Shown one piece after another: positions 32,734 through 41,233 of a stretch of DNA of 52,324 bases (position 1 is its first letter; each line of letters opens with the position of its first letter). The notes beneath the pieces are model-generated. The model was not told where the DNA came from. It ran no database searches and saw nothing but the letters and a program-made list of their open reading frames with translations. This stretch comes from Lachnospiraceae bacterium (lineage in GTDB: Bacteria > Bacillota > Clostridia > Lachnospirales > Lachnospiraceae): contig JAGBCB010000035.1 of NCBI GenBank assembly GCA_017938145.1, positions 1 to 52,324 on the forward strand. Direction: 5' to 3'. Made by a program: the position numbers and the translations under genes.

Positions 32734-32761
32734 TCCTCATAGTGTATGGGAAGGCTTCCGT

Positions 32762-33661
32762 TTACCAGTTGGCTGCATCCTGGGCCGGAGAGAATAATTC
32801 GTGGGCCATGGTCAGCAGGGCTTCTTCGGAAGCATTGGTTTCCATACTTAAACTATAAAGTAAACCGGGCACAATGTCAAACCAGATTATTTTTCCTTCG
32901 CCGTTTTCGTTAAAATAAAGCTTTGCCGGACACCAGCCGACTTCGGAGGCGGTTTGCATGTCATATTCGGTTCCGGTACCGGAAATGTCGGCAAAATCTT
33001 CCGCAATTTCAGAGGTTGCTGCCATACGGAAACTATAACGGATGTCTTCAATAACAAAAGAGGTTTCTGCAACGGTCAGACCGTTTAATAAAAATGCATT
33101 GTAGGTTATATTTACAGCATCAGCCGGAGCAACGTTTACATTATAACCAAGGTCTTGCACTATATCCATGGCAGTAGTAAGCAGGGAAAGGGTAGAAGTG
33201 TTGGCTTTTAAGCACCACTGGGTACCTTGATTGGCATCATACCAGCTGGCCCATGCCATGTCGTTCGTACTGCAAAGCTTAATTTCCAAGCCATCCACAA
33301 CCCATACCAGTGGTTCTGCATCCGCAGCTTCCATGCCGGAAAGGTCGGCTGGTTCTGCAACGATATGAGAGAGTATGGTATATTCAATGTCCTCATTTTT
33401 TATTTCATCATATTTTGTAAACTGTTTGGTGATAAGTTCGCAGGTGTCCGGTTCACCTGAAATTTCCGGAGGCTCATTTGGGGATTGTGTGTCCGGTAAA
33501 AGACCCTGACGGAGTAAAAGACCGGTAGCGGCAAGTACAAGACAGGCAGCGGCTGCCATGGCAAAATAGCGGTAGTTTTTCTTTTTCATAGGAACAGCCG
33601 CTTCTTCTAAATAGGTATCATCGATGGAATTCATCCAATGTTCGAACTTCTTTTTGTTCAT
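32762..33661 (-). CDS. Membrane-anchored protein, likely anti-sigma factor
   Basis: Protein of 299 residues. The first 28 residues are cytoplasmic, a single membrane helix follows (YFAMAAAACLVLAATGLLL, about 31-50), and the rest would lie outside, with DUF4367-like beta structure near the C-terminus (GWCPAKLYFNENGEGKIIWFDIVPGLLYSLSME). It overlaps the ECF sigma gene by 4 nt (ATGA), the usual arrangement for a sigma/anti-sigma pair. No zinc-binding anti-sigma motif is visible, so the short N-terminus would be the sigma-binding part. The assignment rests mainly on context. Confidence 0.7.
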   Translation of the reverse strand: MNKKKFEHWMNSIDDTYLEEAAVPMKKKNYRYFAMAAAACLVLAATGLLLRQGLLPDTQSPNEPPEISGEPDTCELITKQFTKYDEIKNEDIEYTILSHIVAEPADLSGMEAADAEPLVWVVDGLEIKLCSTNDMAWASWYDANQGTQWCLKANTSTLSLLTTAMDIVQDLGYNVNVAPADAVNITYNAFLLNGLTVAETSFVIEDIRYSFRMAATSEIAEDFADISGTGTEYDMQTASEVGWCPAKLYFNENGEGKIIWFDIVPGLLYSLSMETNASEEALLTMAHELFSPAQDAANW

Positions 33662-34215
33662 AGTGACACTCCTTCCTTTTCTAAGGCGGTTTTTAATTTG
33701 TTCCGCGTACGGAACAGGGACGATTTTACTTTTTCTTCACTGATATGGAAAGCAGAAGCAATTTCGGCAATGCTGCTTCCGTACCAGTAGCGTTGTACAA
33801 AATAGATGCGGTTTTCCTTGGACTGGTTAGCCAGAAAACTATTAATAAATTGCCGGAAGTCTTTTTCCTGCATGAGATGCTCCACGTTGAAGGAAGAGGC
33901 CAGGCAAAGTTCCAATTCTTCAAAGGCATCGGTTAATGCAGTGGAGCGCTTTTCTGCATGATGATAGGAAGAGCGGTCCAGTGCAAGATTTCGCGTGATG
34001 CGGGAAAGGTAAGCAGCCAGAGAGTCCGGACGCTCCGGCGGGATAGCGTTCCACACTTTGAGGCAGGCATCATTAAAGCATTCCTCCACATCACGCTCAT
34101 CCGGTAGAATCCGGCGGGCAATGGAGAGACACAACCCATGGTATTTTTCTTTTAACTGTGTAATTGCCTGTTCGGAACGACAAAAGAACAGGTCGATAAT
34201 CTGCTTATCTTCCAT
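33658..34215 (-). CDS. ECF-type RNA polymerase sigma factor
   Basis: Sigma-70 family protein of 185 residues. Region 2 (ITQLKEKYHGLCLSIARRILPDERDVEECFNDACLKVWNAIPP) and region 4 (RIYFVQRYWYGSSIAEIASAFHISEEKVKSSLFRTRNKLKTAL) are clear, with no region 3, as in ECF factors. It would direct RNA polymerase to stress or envelope genes on release by the anti-sigma protein encoded next. GAGGTG precedes the ATG on the minus strand. Confidence 0.92.
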   Translation of the reverse strand: MEDKQIIDLFFCRSEQAITQLKEKYHGLCLSIARRILPDERDVEECFNDACLKVWNAIPPERPDSLAAYLSRITRNLALDRSSYHHAEKRSTALTDAFEELELCLASSFNVEHLMQEKDFRQFINSFLANQSKENRIYFVQRYWYGSSIAEIASAFHISEEKVKSSLFRTRNKLKTALEKEGVSL

Positions 34216-34252
34216 GGAGACACCTCATTTCGTAAATAGGATAGATGATTTT

Positions 34253-34281
34253 ATTGTACCCTTTTTGGAAGTATTTGTATA
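34253..34281 (-). promoter_or_regulatory. Promoter of the sigma factor operon
   Basis: On the minus strand TATACA (34281-34276), a 17-nt spacer and TACAAT (34258-34253). It lies between the lipoprotein gene and the sigma gene. Confidence 0.45.
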
Positions 34282-34285
34282 GAAA

Positions 34286-34768
34286 TTATTCCAACTCAAA
34301 CACGTTTTCCGGAATGATATAGCCTTCAGGAAGAACAATCATGCAGACATAATTACCATAGGTATGTACCTGACCGTTGTTTGCCCAATGGATGGCTGTT
34401 TCCGGGTAGGTAGTATCGGAGGCCCCACGTTCAATTCGGGATTCAAAAATTTCTTTCATGGCTTTTACATCATCCTTGTTGGTAACTTCCACCAGGAGGA
34501 TTTCGGTGGCAAAGCCGGTAACGGGTGCCATGTAGGCAACGGTCTGGGTGCGAGGAATGGAAGAAAAACCGGGATAAAACATTTCCAGATATTCTTCGTT
34601 GGATTCCGGGAACATAATCAGCGCTTCTTTGCCGGATTCTTCCTGTAATGTTAGAACAGACTGATAAACCTCCTCCATGTTTAATATCTTGGTTTCTTTT
34701 TCTTTAGCACAACCGGTAAGTACAAGGAGTGTTATTGCAATAATCGCAAAAAATAAGTTCTTTTTCAT
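34286..34768 (-). CDS. DUF4358-like lipoprotein
   Basis: Protein of 160 residues with a lipoprotein signal peptide ending in Cys20 (LVLTGC). The mature part has LLVEVTNKDDVKAMKEIFESRIERG and NGQVHTYGNYVCMIVLPE, which resemble DUF4358, a clostridial family of unknown role. ATG 34768 is chosen because AAAGGAG lies before it; an upstream TTG at 34786 overlaps that site. It is encoded upstream of the sigma/anti-sigma pair on the same strand. Confidence 0.75.
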   Translation of the reverse strand: MKKNLFFAIIAITLLVLTGCAKEKETKILNMEEVYQSVLTLQEESGKEALIMFPESNEEYLEMFYPGFSSIPRTQTVAYMAPVTGFATEILLVEVTNKDDVKAMKEIFESRIERGASDTTYPETAIHWANNGQVHTYGNYVCMIVLPEGYIIPENVFELE

Positions 34769-34900
34769 AGGTAAATCTCCTTTCAAATGAATTGATACAG
34801 TTCGCGTATCTATTAATTATGACGGCACCGCTGCGGCTTTCGTTGCATTTTTTTTAAGAATCGTTTAAAATAATGGTATTGTAACAAAAGAGGTGCGGTT

Positions 34901-35659
34901 ATGGAACAAAAAACTTCCTTGAAAACAATATTGATTACTTTGGGAACGTTGTTCTTTCTTTTTTTGATAATAATTACGCTGGTTCCTGCTTTAAATGATT
35001 TATTTGCGGTAGAAGTTACGCAGGAAAACGGAGCTCCGGCGGTTACGCAGGCACCAATGCCCGGCAAACCGGAGGAGGTAACAGTTACTGCGTATTATCA
35101 GATGGAAGATAATTCAAAAAAGATTTCTAAAATTTATATAGAAGTATATCATACCGGAGGTAACAAAGTGGTTTATCTGGAAATTCCGGCAGATACCAAA
35201 GCAAATCTTTCGGAGGAGTTATATAAAAGTCTGCAGACCTATGCTCCGGAATTGCCCCAGTACTTAAAGCTTTCCAATATGGCGGAGGGTTTTTCGGAAA
35301 GCTATGCCCTCACGGGCTGCAACCGGATTCTTTCCGAACAGTTGGGCGTTTCCGTAACAGATTATGTCCGTGCCGATAAGGAAGCCATTGAAGCATGGTT
35401 TTTGGCGCAGCAGGAGGAAACGGAAAAACGGGATTTTTTCATGTTCTATACCGAATGGATGGAAAATTCTTCTTCCAACAAGTCGTTGGAAGAACGTTGG
35501 ATTTATTATGAAAGTAAAAACAAGATTCAGGAGGTGCAGATAGAACTGGCGCCGGGTAACCGGGAAAAGGATGGTTATGTGCTTTCGGGAAAACGGACCG
35601 GTGAGCGGTTGAAGGAATTACTGCTTCGGGCAGAGACAGAAAACCTACAGGAACCATAA
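34901..35659 (+). CDS. Membrane-anchored LCP-like protein of unknown function
   Basis: Protein of 252 residues with an N-terminal membrane helix (about 9-28) and an extracellular domain. The segment KVVYLEIPADTKANLSEELYKSL...TGCNRILSEQLGVSVTDYVRADKEAIEAWF follows the LytR-CpsA-Psr pattern, in which such an IPRDT strand and a G-I-x-x-D-Y-Y-V-x-V-D element occur. The arginines that bind phosphate in true LCP transferases are not obvious, so this may be an inactive relative. AAAAGAGGTGCGG precedes the ATG. It is divergent from the lipoprotein gene. Confidence 0.6.
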   Translation: MEQKTSLKTILITLGTLFFLFLIIITLVPALNDLFAVEVTQENGAPAVTQAPMPGKPEEVTVTAYYQMEDNSKKISKIYIEVYHTGGNKVVYLEIPADTKANLSEELYKSLQTYAPELPQYLKLSNMAEGFSESYALTGCNRILSEQLGVSVTDYVRADKEAIEAWFLAQQEETEKRDFFMFYTEWMENSSSNKSLEERWIYYESKNKIQEVQIELAPGNREKDGYVLSGKRTGERLKELLLRAETENLQEP

Positions 35660-35687
35660 AAGTTTACATACAGAGGGAAGAAAAAAG

Positions 35688-36098
35688 ATGAAAACGAAGA
35701 AAAATAAATTTTTACTAATAGGTGCGGCTGTATTGACGGGAACCCTGTTGTTTTGTTCCGGGATGCAGGTTGGTGCCGCAACCAATGAGCCCGGTTCCGC
35801 AGGGGATCCCCTGATTACCCTGAGCTATTTGGAACAGCGTTTGGAGCAAACCGGTAACGGTTACCAATGTCTTACATTAAAGAAGGGAGAAAATCTGTCC
35901 GTTAGCCAGGGCTCCCAAATTATTTTGTATACGGGAACGGCATCTGTACTGGAAAATCTGATTGATACCACTGTGGGAAGCTTGGTTTCCGGAGGTACAA
36001 AAGCAGAAAAATATCATTCCTACCTGGCTCCGGCAGACGGAAGTGGCTTTACAGCCGAAACAACTTGTGTTATCTTTTTATCCGGGGAAACCTATTAG
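35688..36098 (+). CDS. Small exported protein of unknown function
   Basis: Protein of 136 residues with a signal peptide (KKNKFLLIGAAVLTGTLLF..., cleavage likely after the GAA near residue 31). The mature part begins TNEPGSAGDPLITLSYLEQRLE and then has a beta-rich GENLSVSQGSQIILYTGTA region. The EPGSAGDPLVTKSYV-type start recurs in uncharacterised Lachnospiraceae exported proteins by my recollection. It follows the LCP-like gene by 28 nt and is probably co-transcribed. AGAGGGAAG precedes the ATG. Confidence 0.65.
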   Translation: MKTKKNKFLLIGAAVLTGTLLFCSGMQVGAATNEPGSAGDPLITLSYLEQRLEQTGNGYQCLTLKKGENLSVSQGSQIILYTGTASVLENLIDTTVGSLVSGGTKAEKYHSYLAPADGSGFTAETTCVIFLSGETY

Positions 36099-36126
36099 AG
36101 AGTATTAGAAAGAGAGTAAATGAAAC

Positions 36127-36993
36127 ATGAGAAAACAGGATCTTGGAATCTGGAGGGATATTGCGTATATCTTTGCAGGTACCTTTTTGATGGCTTTAGG
36201 CATCAATTTGGCTTTTGACCCGATGGGACTGGTATGCGGCGGCGTAACAGGTCTTGCCATTGTAGTAAAATATCTGACCGGTTTTATTTTGGATGGCGGA
36301 ATTCCGGTTTGGCTGAGCAATCTGTTATTTAACGGCCCGTTGTTCGTTGTAGCATTGATTAAGAAAGGAAAAAAATACATCGCCAAAACAATGTTTGCAA
36401 CGGTAATGCTTTCGGTGTGGATTTATCTGGTCCCGATTTATCAGCTGTTTGATGACTATGTACTGGCTACTTTGTTTGGCGGAGTCATGACCGGTGCGGG
36501 AATCGGCATGGTTTTAGCCCGAATGGCAACTACCGGCGGTACCGACCTGCTCAGTGCCCTGATTCATGACAAATTGAAACATATTACCATTCCGCAGCTG
36601 CTGGCCATAACGGACGGTGCCATTGTATTGCTGGGTGCGGTGGTGTTCGGAGTGGAAAATGCCATGTACGCTATTTGTGTGGTGTATATTTGTGCTAAAA
36701 TTTCCGACGGTATGCTGGAGGGCTTAAAGTTTGCCAAAATGGCCCACATCATATCAGACAAAGCAGAAGAAATTGCCGAAATCATTCTAACGGATGTGGA
36801 CAGGGGGGCCACCGGTGTAAAGGTACAGGGAATGTACTCCAAGGAAGAAAAAAAGATGCTGATTTGTGTTGTAACAAAGAAGGAAATTGTAGAGCTTATA
36901 GATATTGTGCACAAAATCGATCCTTCCGCTTTTGTCATTGTGAATGATGTCCATGAGGTAAGGGGCGAAGGATTTATAGAAATTACACAATAA
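36127..36993 (+). CDS. YitT family membrane protein (DUF161 + DUF2179)
   Basis: Protein of 288 residues. About five membrane helices (DUF161) occupy residues 10-205, starting IAYIFAGTFLMALGINLAFDPMGLVCGGVTGLAI. The C-terminal DUF2179 domain (DVDRGATGVKVQGMYSKEEKKMLICVVTKKEIVELIDIVHKIDPSAFVIVNDVHEVRGEGF) is cytoplasmic and resembles a ligand-binding ACT/PII-like module. Role is unknown; a transporter-like function is often suggested. GAAAGAGAG precedes the start. Confidence 0.9.
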   Translation: MRKQDLGIWRDIAYIFAGTFLMALGINLAFDPMGLVCGGVTGLAIVVKYLTGFILDGGIPVWLSNLLFNGPLFVVALIKKGKKYIAKTMFATVMLSVWIYLVPIYQLFDDYVLATLFGGVMTGAGIGMVLARMATTGGTDLLSALIHDKLKHITIPQLLAITDGAIVLLGAVVFGVENAMYAICVVYICAKISDGMLEGLKFAKMAHIISDKAEEIAEIILTDVDRGATGVKVQGMYSKEEKKMLICVVTKKEIVELIDIVHKIDPSAFVIVNDVHEVRGEGFIEITQ

Positions 36994-37140
36994 ATACGCA
37001 GGATTCGACAAAAAAATAAGCAAAACAACCAGAAAACAAACGTTTTATACAAATTGAACAAATAATGAAAACACTTTTTGGTTATTTAAGATATGGTTTT
37101 TTTTTCAGAAATGTTGTATTATGTATACATGTTAAAAAAT

Positions 37141-37157
37141 CCGCAGAGTTTCTGCGG
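37141..37157 (+). other. Short hairpin in the leader of the sugar-ABC ATPase gene
   Basis: CCGCAGA-GTT-TCTGCGG is a perfect 7-bp stem with a 3-nt loop, 55 nt before the start codon. No T run follows, so it is more likely an RNA-stabilising 5' hairpin or operator than a terminator. Confidence 0.5.
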
Positions 37158-37211
37158 TCAAAAATGAAACCAATACAAAATTAAAATGATATCAAATTAG
37201 GAGGATTCAAA

Positions 37212-38327
37212 ATGGCTAGTTTATCTTTAAAGCATATTAACAAGACATATCCAAACGGATTTGTTGCTGTTAAGGACTTCAATCTTGAAATTGCAGACAA
37301 GGAATTCATCATCTTCGTAGGTCCATCCGGTTGTGGTAAGTCCACCACACTTCGTATGATTGCAGGTCTTGAAGAAATCACAGAAGGCGAACTTTACATT
37401 GGCGATAAGTTAATGAACGACGTAGAACCAAAGGACAGAGATATTGCGATGGTATTCCAGAACTACGCTCTGTATCCTCATATGTCCGTATATGATAACA
37501 TGGCATTCGGTCTTAAGTTAAGAAAGACTCCAAAGGATGAAATCGACAAGCTCGTTCACGAAGCAGCTAAGATTCTTGATATTGAACATCTCTTAGACCG
37601 TAAGCCAAAGGCTCTTTCCGGTGGTCAGAGACAGCGTGTTGCCATGGGTCGTGCTATCGTTCGTAACCCTAAGGTATTCTTAATGGACGAACCTCTCTCC
37701 AACCTGGATGCTAAGCTCAGAGTACAGATGAGAATCGAAATCTCCAAGTTACATCAGAAGTTACAGACAACCATCATCTACGTAACACATGACCAGACCG
37801 AGGCTATGACACTTGGTACCAGAATCATCGTTATGAAGGATGGTGTTATCCAGCAGGTAGATACACCTCAGAACTTATACGACAGACCAGACAACCTCTT
37901 CGTAGCAGGTTTCATGGGTTCCCCACAGATGAACTTCATCAACTGTCAGGTAGAGCAGGCAGGCAGCGACGTAACACTCCACTTCGCAGAGCGTTCCATC
38001 AAGCTTCCTGAAGCACGTGCTAAGAAGTTAATCGAAGGCGGTTATGTTGGTAAGGAAGTTATCCTTGGTATCCGTCCAGAAGATATTAAGGATGAGCAGG
38101 TATTCATCGAAACTTCTAAGGACAGCGCATTTGACGCTACCGTAAGAGTTTATGAATTACTTGGTGCAGAAGTATTCTTATACTTCACAATCGCTGATAC
38201 AGTAGATATCACAGCAAGAGTAAATCCTCGTACAACAGCAAGACCTGGTGATACCATCCAGATTGCACTTGACCTTTCCAAGATTCACATCTTCGACAAG
38301 GAAACAGAGCAGATTATCACTCACTAA
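37212..38327 (+). CDS. msmK: ABC transporter ATP-binding protein of the MsmK/UgpC (CUT1 sugar) type
   Basis: ATPase of 371 residues that energises carbohydrate uptake. Walker A is GPSGCGKST (about 39-47), the signature is LSGGQRQRVAMGRA, Walker B is VFLMDEPLS, and the C-terminal TOBE domain begins near residue 240. Stand-alone copies of this kind often serve several sugar transporters, as MsmX does in Bacillus. No permease or binding protein is next to it. Its codon choice (frequent CTT/CTC, CGT, AAG, ATC) differs from neighbours and suggests high expression. TAGGAGGATT precedes ATG 37212. Confidence 0.92.
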   Translation: MASLSLKHINKTYPNGFVAVKDFNLEIADKEFIIFVGPSGCGKSTTLRMIAGLEEITEGELYIGDKLMNDVEPKDRDIAMVFQNYALYPHMSVYDNMAFGLKLRKTPKDEIDKLVHEAAKILDIEHLLDRKPKALSGGQRQRVAMGRAIVRNPKVFLMDEPLSNLDAKLRVQMRIEISKLHQKLQTTIIYVTHDQTEAMTLGTRIIVMKDGVIQQVDTPQNLYDRPDNLFVAGFMGSPQMNFINCQVEQAGSDVTLHFAERSIKLPEARAKKLIEGGYVGKEVILGIRPEDIKDEQVFIETSKDSAFDATVRVYELLGAEVFLYFTIADTVDITARVNPRTTARPGDTIQIALDLSKIHIFDKETEQIITH

Positions 38328-38337
38328 TAAGAATTTT

Positions 38338-38369
38338 AAACCGGGTACCCGTCGGGTGCCCGGTTTTTT
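38338..38369 (+). terminator. Terminator after the sugar-ABC ATPase
   Basis: AAACCGGGTACCC and GGGTGCCCGGTTT (38338-38366) form a 13-bp stem with one G-U pair and a 3-nt loop, followed by a T run. Confidence 0.9.
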
Positions 38370-38434
38370 ATGTGAAAACAGCCTGTTTTTACGTGTGTTT
38401 ACAAATTATTAATAAAATATTTTATTCGTATCGG

Positions 38435-38462
38435 TTGAATTTTCCTCAAAATGGTATATACT
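38435..38462 (+). promoter_or_regulatory. Possible promoter of the ABC fusion gene
   Basis: TTGAAT (38435-38440), a 16-nt spacer and TATACT (38457-38462), 48 nt before the start codon. Confidence 0.45.
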
Positions 38463-38509
38463 TAGAAAACGTAAATGTAAAATGTTCAGAACAGAAATGG
38501 AGAAGATGA

Positions 38510-41134
38510 ATGCTTCAATTAAAAGATATCGTAAAAACATACAAGACAGGAGATACCGAGGTCGAAGCGTTAAAGGGTGTTTCCCTGTGCTTCAGAAACA
38601 GTGAATTTGTTTCTATTTTAGGACCTTCCGGTTGTGGTAAAACTACGTTGTTAAATATTATCGGCGGATTAGACCAGTATACCAGAGGCGACCTGATTAT
38701 TAACGGAAAATCTACCAAAAAGTTTAAAGACAGAGATTGGGATACTTACCGCAATCATTCCATCGGTTTTGTGTTCCAGAGTTACAATTTGATTCCGCAT
38801 CAATCCGTGCTTTCCAATGTAGAACTGGCTCTTACTTTATCCGGTGTATCCAAGAGTGAAAGAAGAAAGCGTGCTGTCGAAGTACTTACCAAAGTAGGCC
38901 TGGCAGACCAGATTCACAAAAAGCCGAACCAGATGTCCGGTGGCCAGATGCAGCGTGTGGCAATTGCCCGTGCTTTAATTAATGACCCGGAAATTCTTTT
39001 AGCGGATGAACCAACCGGTGCCTTGGATTCCACCACCAGTGTCCAGATTATGGAACTGTTAAAGGAGATTTCCAGAGACCGTTTAATTATTATGGTTACC
39101 CATAATCCGGAATTAGCAGAGCAGTATTCCTCCAGAATCATTAAGCTTTTGGACGGTAATGTAATTGACGATTCCAGACCATTTAAAAATACGGAAGAGA
39201 AAGTGCTTCCTGCGGTAACGAAGGAAAAGGGAAAAATGAAGTCCATGTCCTTTAAAACAGCATTGGGACTGAGCTTAAACAACCTGATGACAAAGAAGGG
39301 CAGAACCTTTATGACTGCCTTTGCCGGCAGTATCGGTATTATCGGCATTGCCCTGATTCTCTCCCTGTCCAGCGGCTTCCAGGCTTATATTGATAAGGTG
39401 CAGGAGGATACGTTATCCAACTATCCGATTAATCTGCAGGATGAAACCATGGATATGAGTGCCATGATAGGTTCCATGTCCGGTGAATTCGAAGAAGAGG
39501 CAGAAACCTACGAAGATGACGTGGTGCGTCCGATGGTGATTATGACCGAGATGTACAATGCCATGGTTGCTGAAAAGCAGGCAAATAATCTGGGTGAATT
39601 CCGCAACTATATTTTAGACGAAAATAATGGTTTCGGTGAGCTGACCAGTGCTATCCAGTTTGGCTATGATGCAAACCTGCGCATTTACGGTACGGACTTG
39701 TACGGAAAAACCATGCAGGTAAATCCGAGTACGGTAATGTCTACCATGGGCATGGACAGTATGATGTCCATGTACAATACCATGACTTCTATGAGTGCCA
39801 TGGGCGCTATGGGCGGTACCGATATGGATGCTTTCTGCGAACTGCTGGATAACCGGGAATTGTTAGAATCCCAGTATGAGGTTGTGGCGGGTAAGTGGCC
39901 GGAATCCAAGGAAGAAATTATTTTTGTGGTTTCCGAAAAGAATTACATTACGGATACCGCATTATTCACCCTCGGTTTAAAAGACCAGGCATTGCTTAAA
40001 AACTTTACCGAATCTAAAGAAATTGCGGATGACGGCAGAACCTTTACGTACGATGACTTAATGAATCAAACCTATAAGGTAGTATTAAGCACCGATTTTT
40101 ATTCCTATAATGAGGAGCTTGGCTATTGGGAAGATTTCTCCGAAAGTGACACATATCTGGAGAAAATTCTGGAAGATGCCCTGGAGCTTAAGGTGGTTGG
40201 TATTGTGCGTCCAAAGCCGGATGCGGTAGCAACCTCTATCACCGGTACTGTAGGTTATACCAAGGAGTTAACCGAATATATCATTGAAGAAACCGCAAAG
40301 CAGGAAATTGTAAAGGCCCAGCAGGCAGATCCGGAAACCGATGTGCTTACCGGCAAACCGTTTTCCGATTCTGCGGCAGCAGAAGATGCCCAGAATACTG
40401 CCTTTGATATGAGCACCCTGACACCGGAACAGCAGGCATATTTTGCAACTTTAACACCGGAAGAAATTAAGATGCTGCAGGAACAGTATGCGGCAGCGGC
40501 GGTTTCCCAGGCAACCTATGACGGAAATCTGGCACTGTTTGGTGTGGCAGATTTAGAAAAGCCAAGTTCCATCAATATTTATCCGATTGACTTTGCGTCC
40601 AAAGACCTGATTGAAGAAAAAATCCAGGAATACAATGATGCCATGGAGGCAAAGGGAGAAGAGGCAAATAAAATCACTTATACCGATTACATCGGAATTA
40701 TGATGTCCTCCATCAGTACAATTATCAATGTAATTTCCTATGTACTGATTGCCTTTGTGTCCATTTCCCTGGTGGTATCCTCTATTATGATTGGTATTAT
40801 TACCTATATTTCCGTATTGGAAAGAACCAAAGAAATCGGTATTCTCCGAAGCATTGGTGCATCCAAGAAGGATATTTCCAGAGTGTTTAACGCAGAAACC
40901 ATGATTGTAGGTCTTGTGTCCGGTCTCCTTGGTGTTGGAGTAACTGTACTGCTTTGTATTCCGATTAATGCAGTGATTTACTACTTTGCAGAGATTCCGG
41001 ATGTGGCAGAGCTTCCGGCAGTCGGCGGAACCATTTTGGTTGTCATCAGCGTGACTCTGACCCTGATTGCAGGTTTAATTCCATCCAGGGTAGCAGCAAA
41101 GAAAGATCCGGTAGAAGCATTAAGAACCGAATAA
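38510..41134 (+). CDS. ABC transporter ATPase-permease fusion (MacB/FtsX type)
   Basis: Protein of 874 residues. Residues 1-230 are an ABC ATPase (Walker A GPSGCGKTT, signature MSGGQMQRVAIARAL, Walker B ILLADEPTGA). A membrane helix near 270-290 (FMTAFAGSIGIIGIALILSLSSGF) and three near the C-terminus (from about 735) form an FtsX-like permease; the motif ERTKEIGILRSIGASKKDI is typical. The extracellular part of about 440 residues includes a Met-rich segment near residues 401-440 with about twelve Met. Such mechanotransmission ABC proteins export peptides or lipoproteins or signal to the envelope. Unlike MacB, no separate adaptor gene is adjacent. AATGGAGAAG precedes the start. Confidence 0.88.
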   Translation: MLQLKDIVKTYKTGDTEVEALKGVSLCFRNSEFVSILGPSGCGKTTLLNIIGGLDQYTRGDLIINGKSTKKFKDRDWDTYRNHSIGFVFQSYNLIPHQSVLSNVELALTLSGVSKSERRKRAVEVLTKVGLADQIHKKPNQMSGGQMQRVAIARALINDPEILLADEPTGALDSTTSVQIMELLKEISRDRLIIMVTHNPELAEQYSSRIIKLLDGNVIDDSRPFKNTEEKVLPAVTKEKGKMKSMSFKTALGLSLNNLMTKKGRTFMTAFAGSIGIIGIALILSLSSGFQAYIDKVQEDTLSNYPINLQDETMDMSAMIGSMSGEFEEEAETYEDDVVRPMVIMTEMYNAMVAEKQANNLGEFRNYILDENNGFGELTSAIQFGYDANLRIYGTDLYGKTMQVNPSTVMSTMGMDSMMSMYNTMTSMSAMGAMGGTDMDAFCELLDNRELLESQYEVVAGKWPESKEEIIFVVSEKNYITDTALFTLGLKDQALLKNFTESKEIADDGRTFTYDDLMNQTYKVVLSTDFYSYNEELGYWEDFSESDTYLEKILEDALELKVVGIVRPKPDAVATSITGTVGYTKELTEYIIEETAKQEIVKAQQADPETDVLTGKPFSDSAAAEDAQNTAFDMSTLTPEQQAYFATLTPEEIKMLQEQYAAAAVSQATYDGNLALFGVADLEKPSSINIYPIDFASKDLIEEKIQEYNDAMEAKGEEANKITYTDYIGIMMSSISTIINVISYVLIAFVSISLVVSSIMIGIITYISVLERTKEIGILRSIGASKKDISRVFNAETMIVGLVSGLLGVGVTVLLCIPINAVIYYFAEIPDVAELPAVGGTILVVISVTLTLIAGLIPSRVAAKKDPVEALRTE

Positions 41135-41233
41135 GAATTCTTGAAATTTCGTGTTTTTTGTGATATACTATGCTAAAGTGCAAAATTATGTACAAGTGAT
41201 ACTTTTTGGGGTACAGAATGTGAGGTAAGCGGT

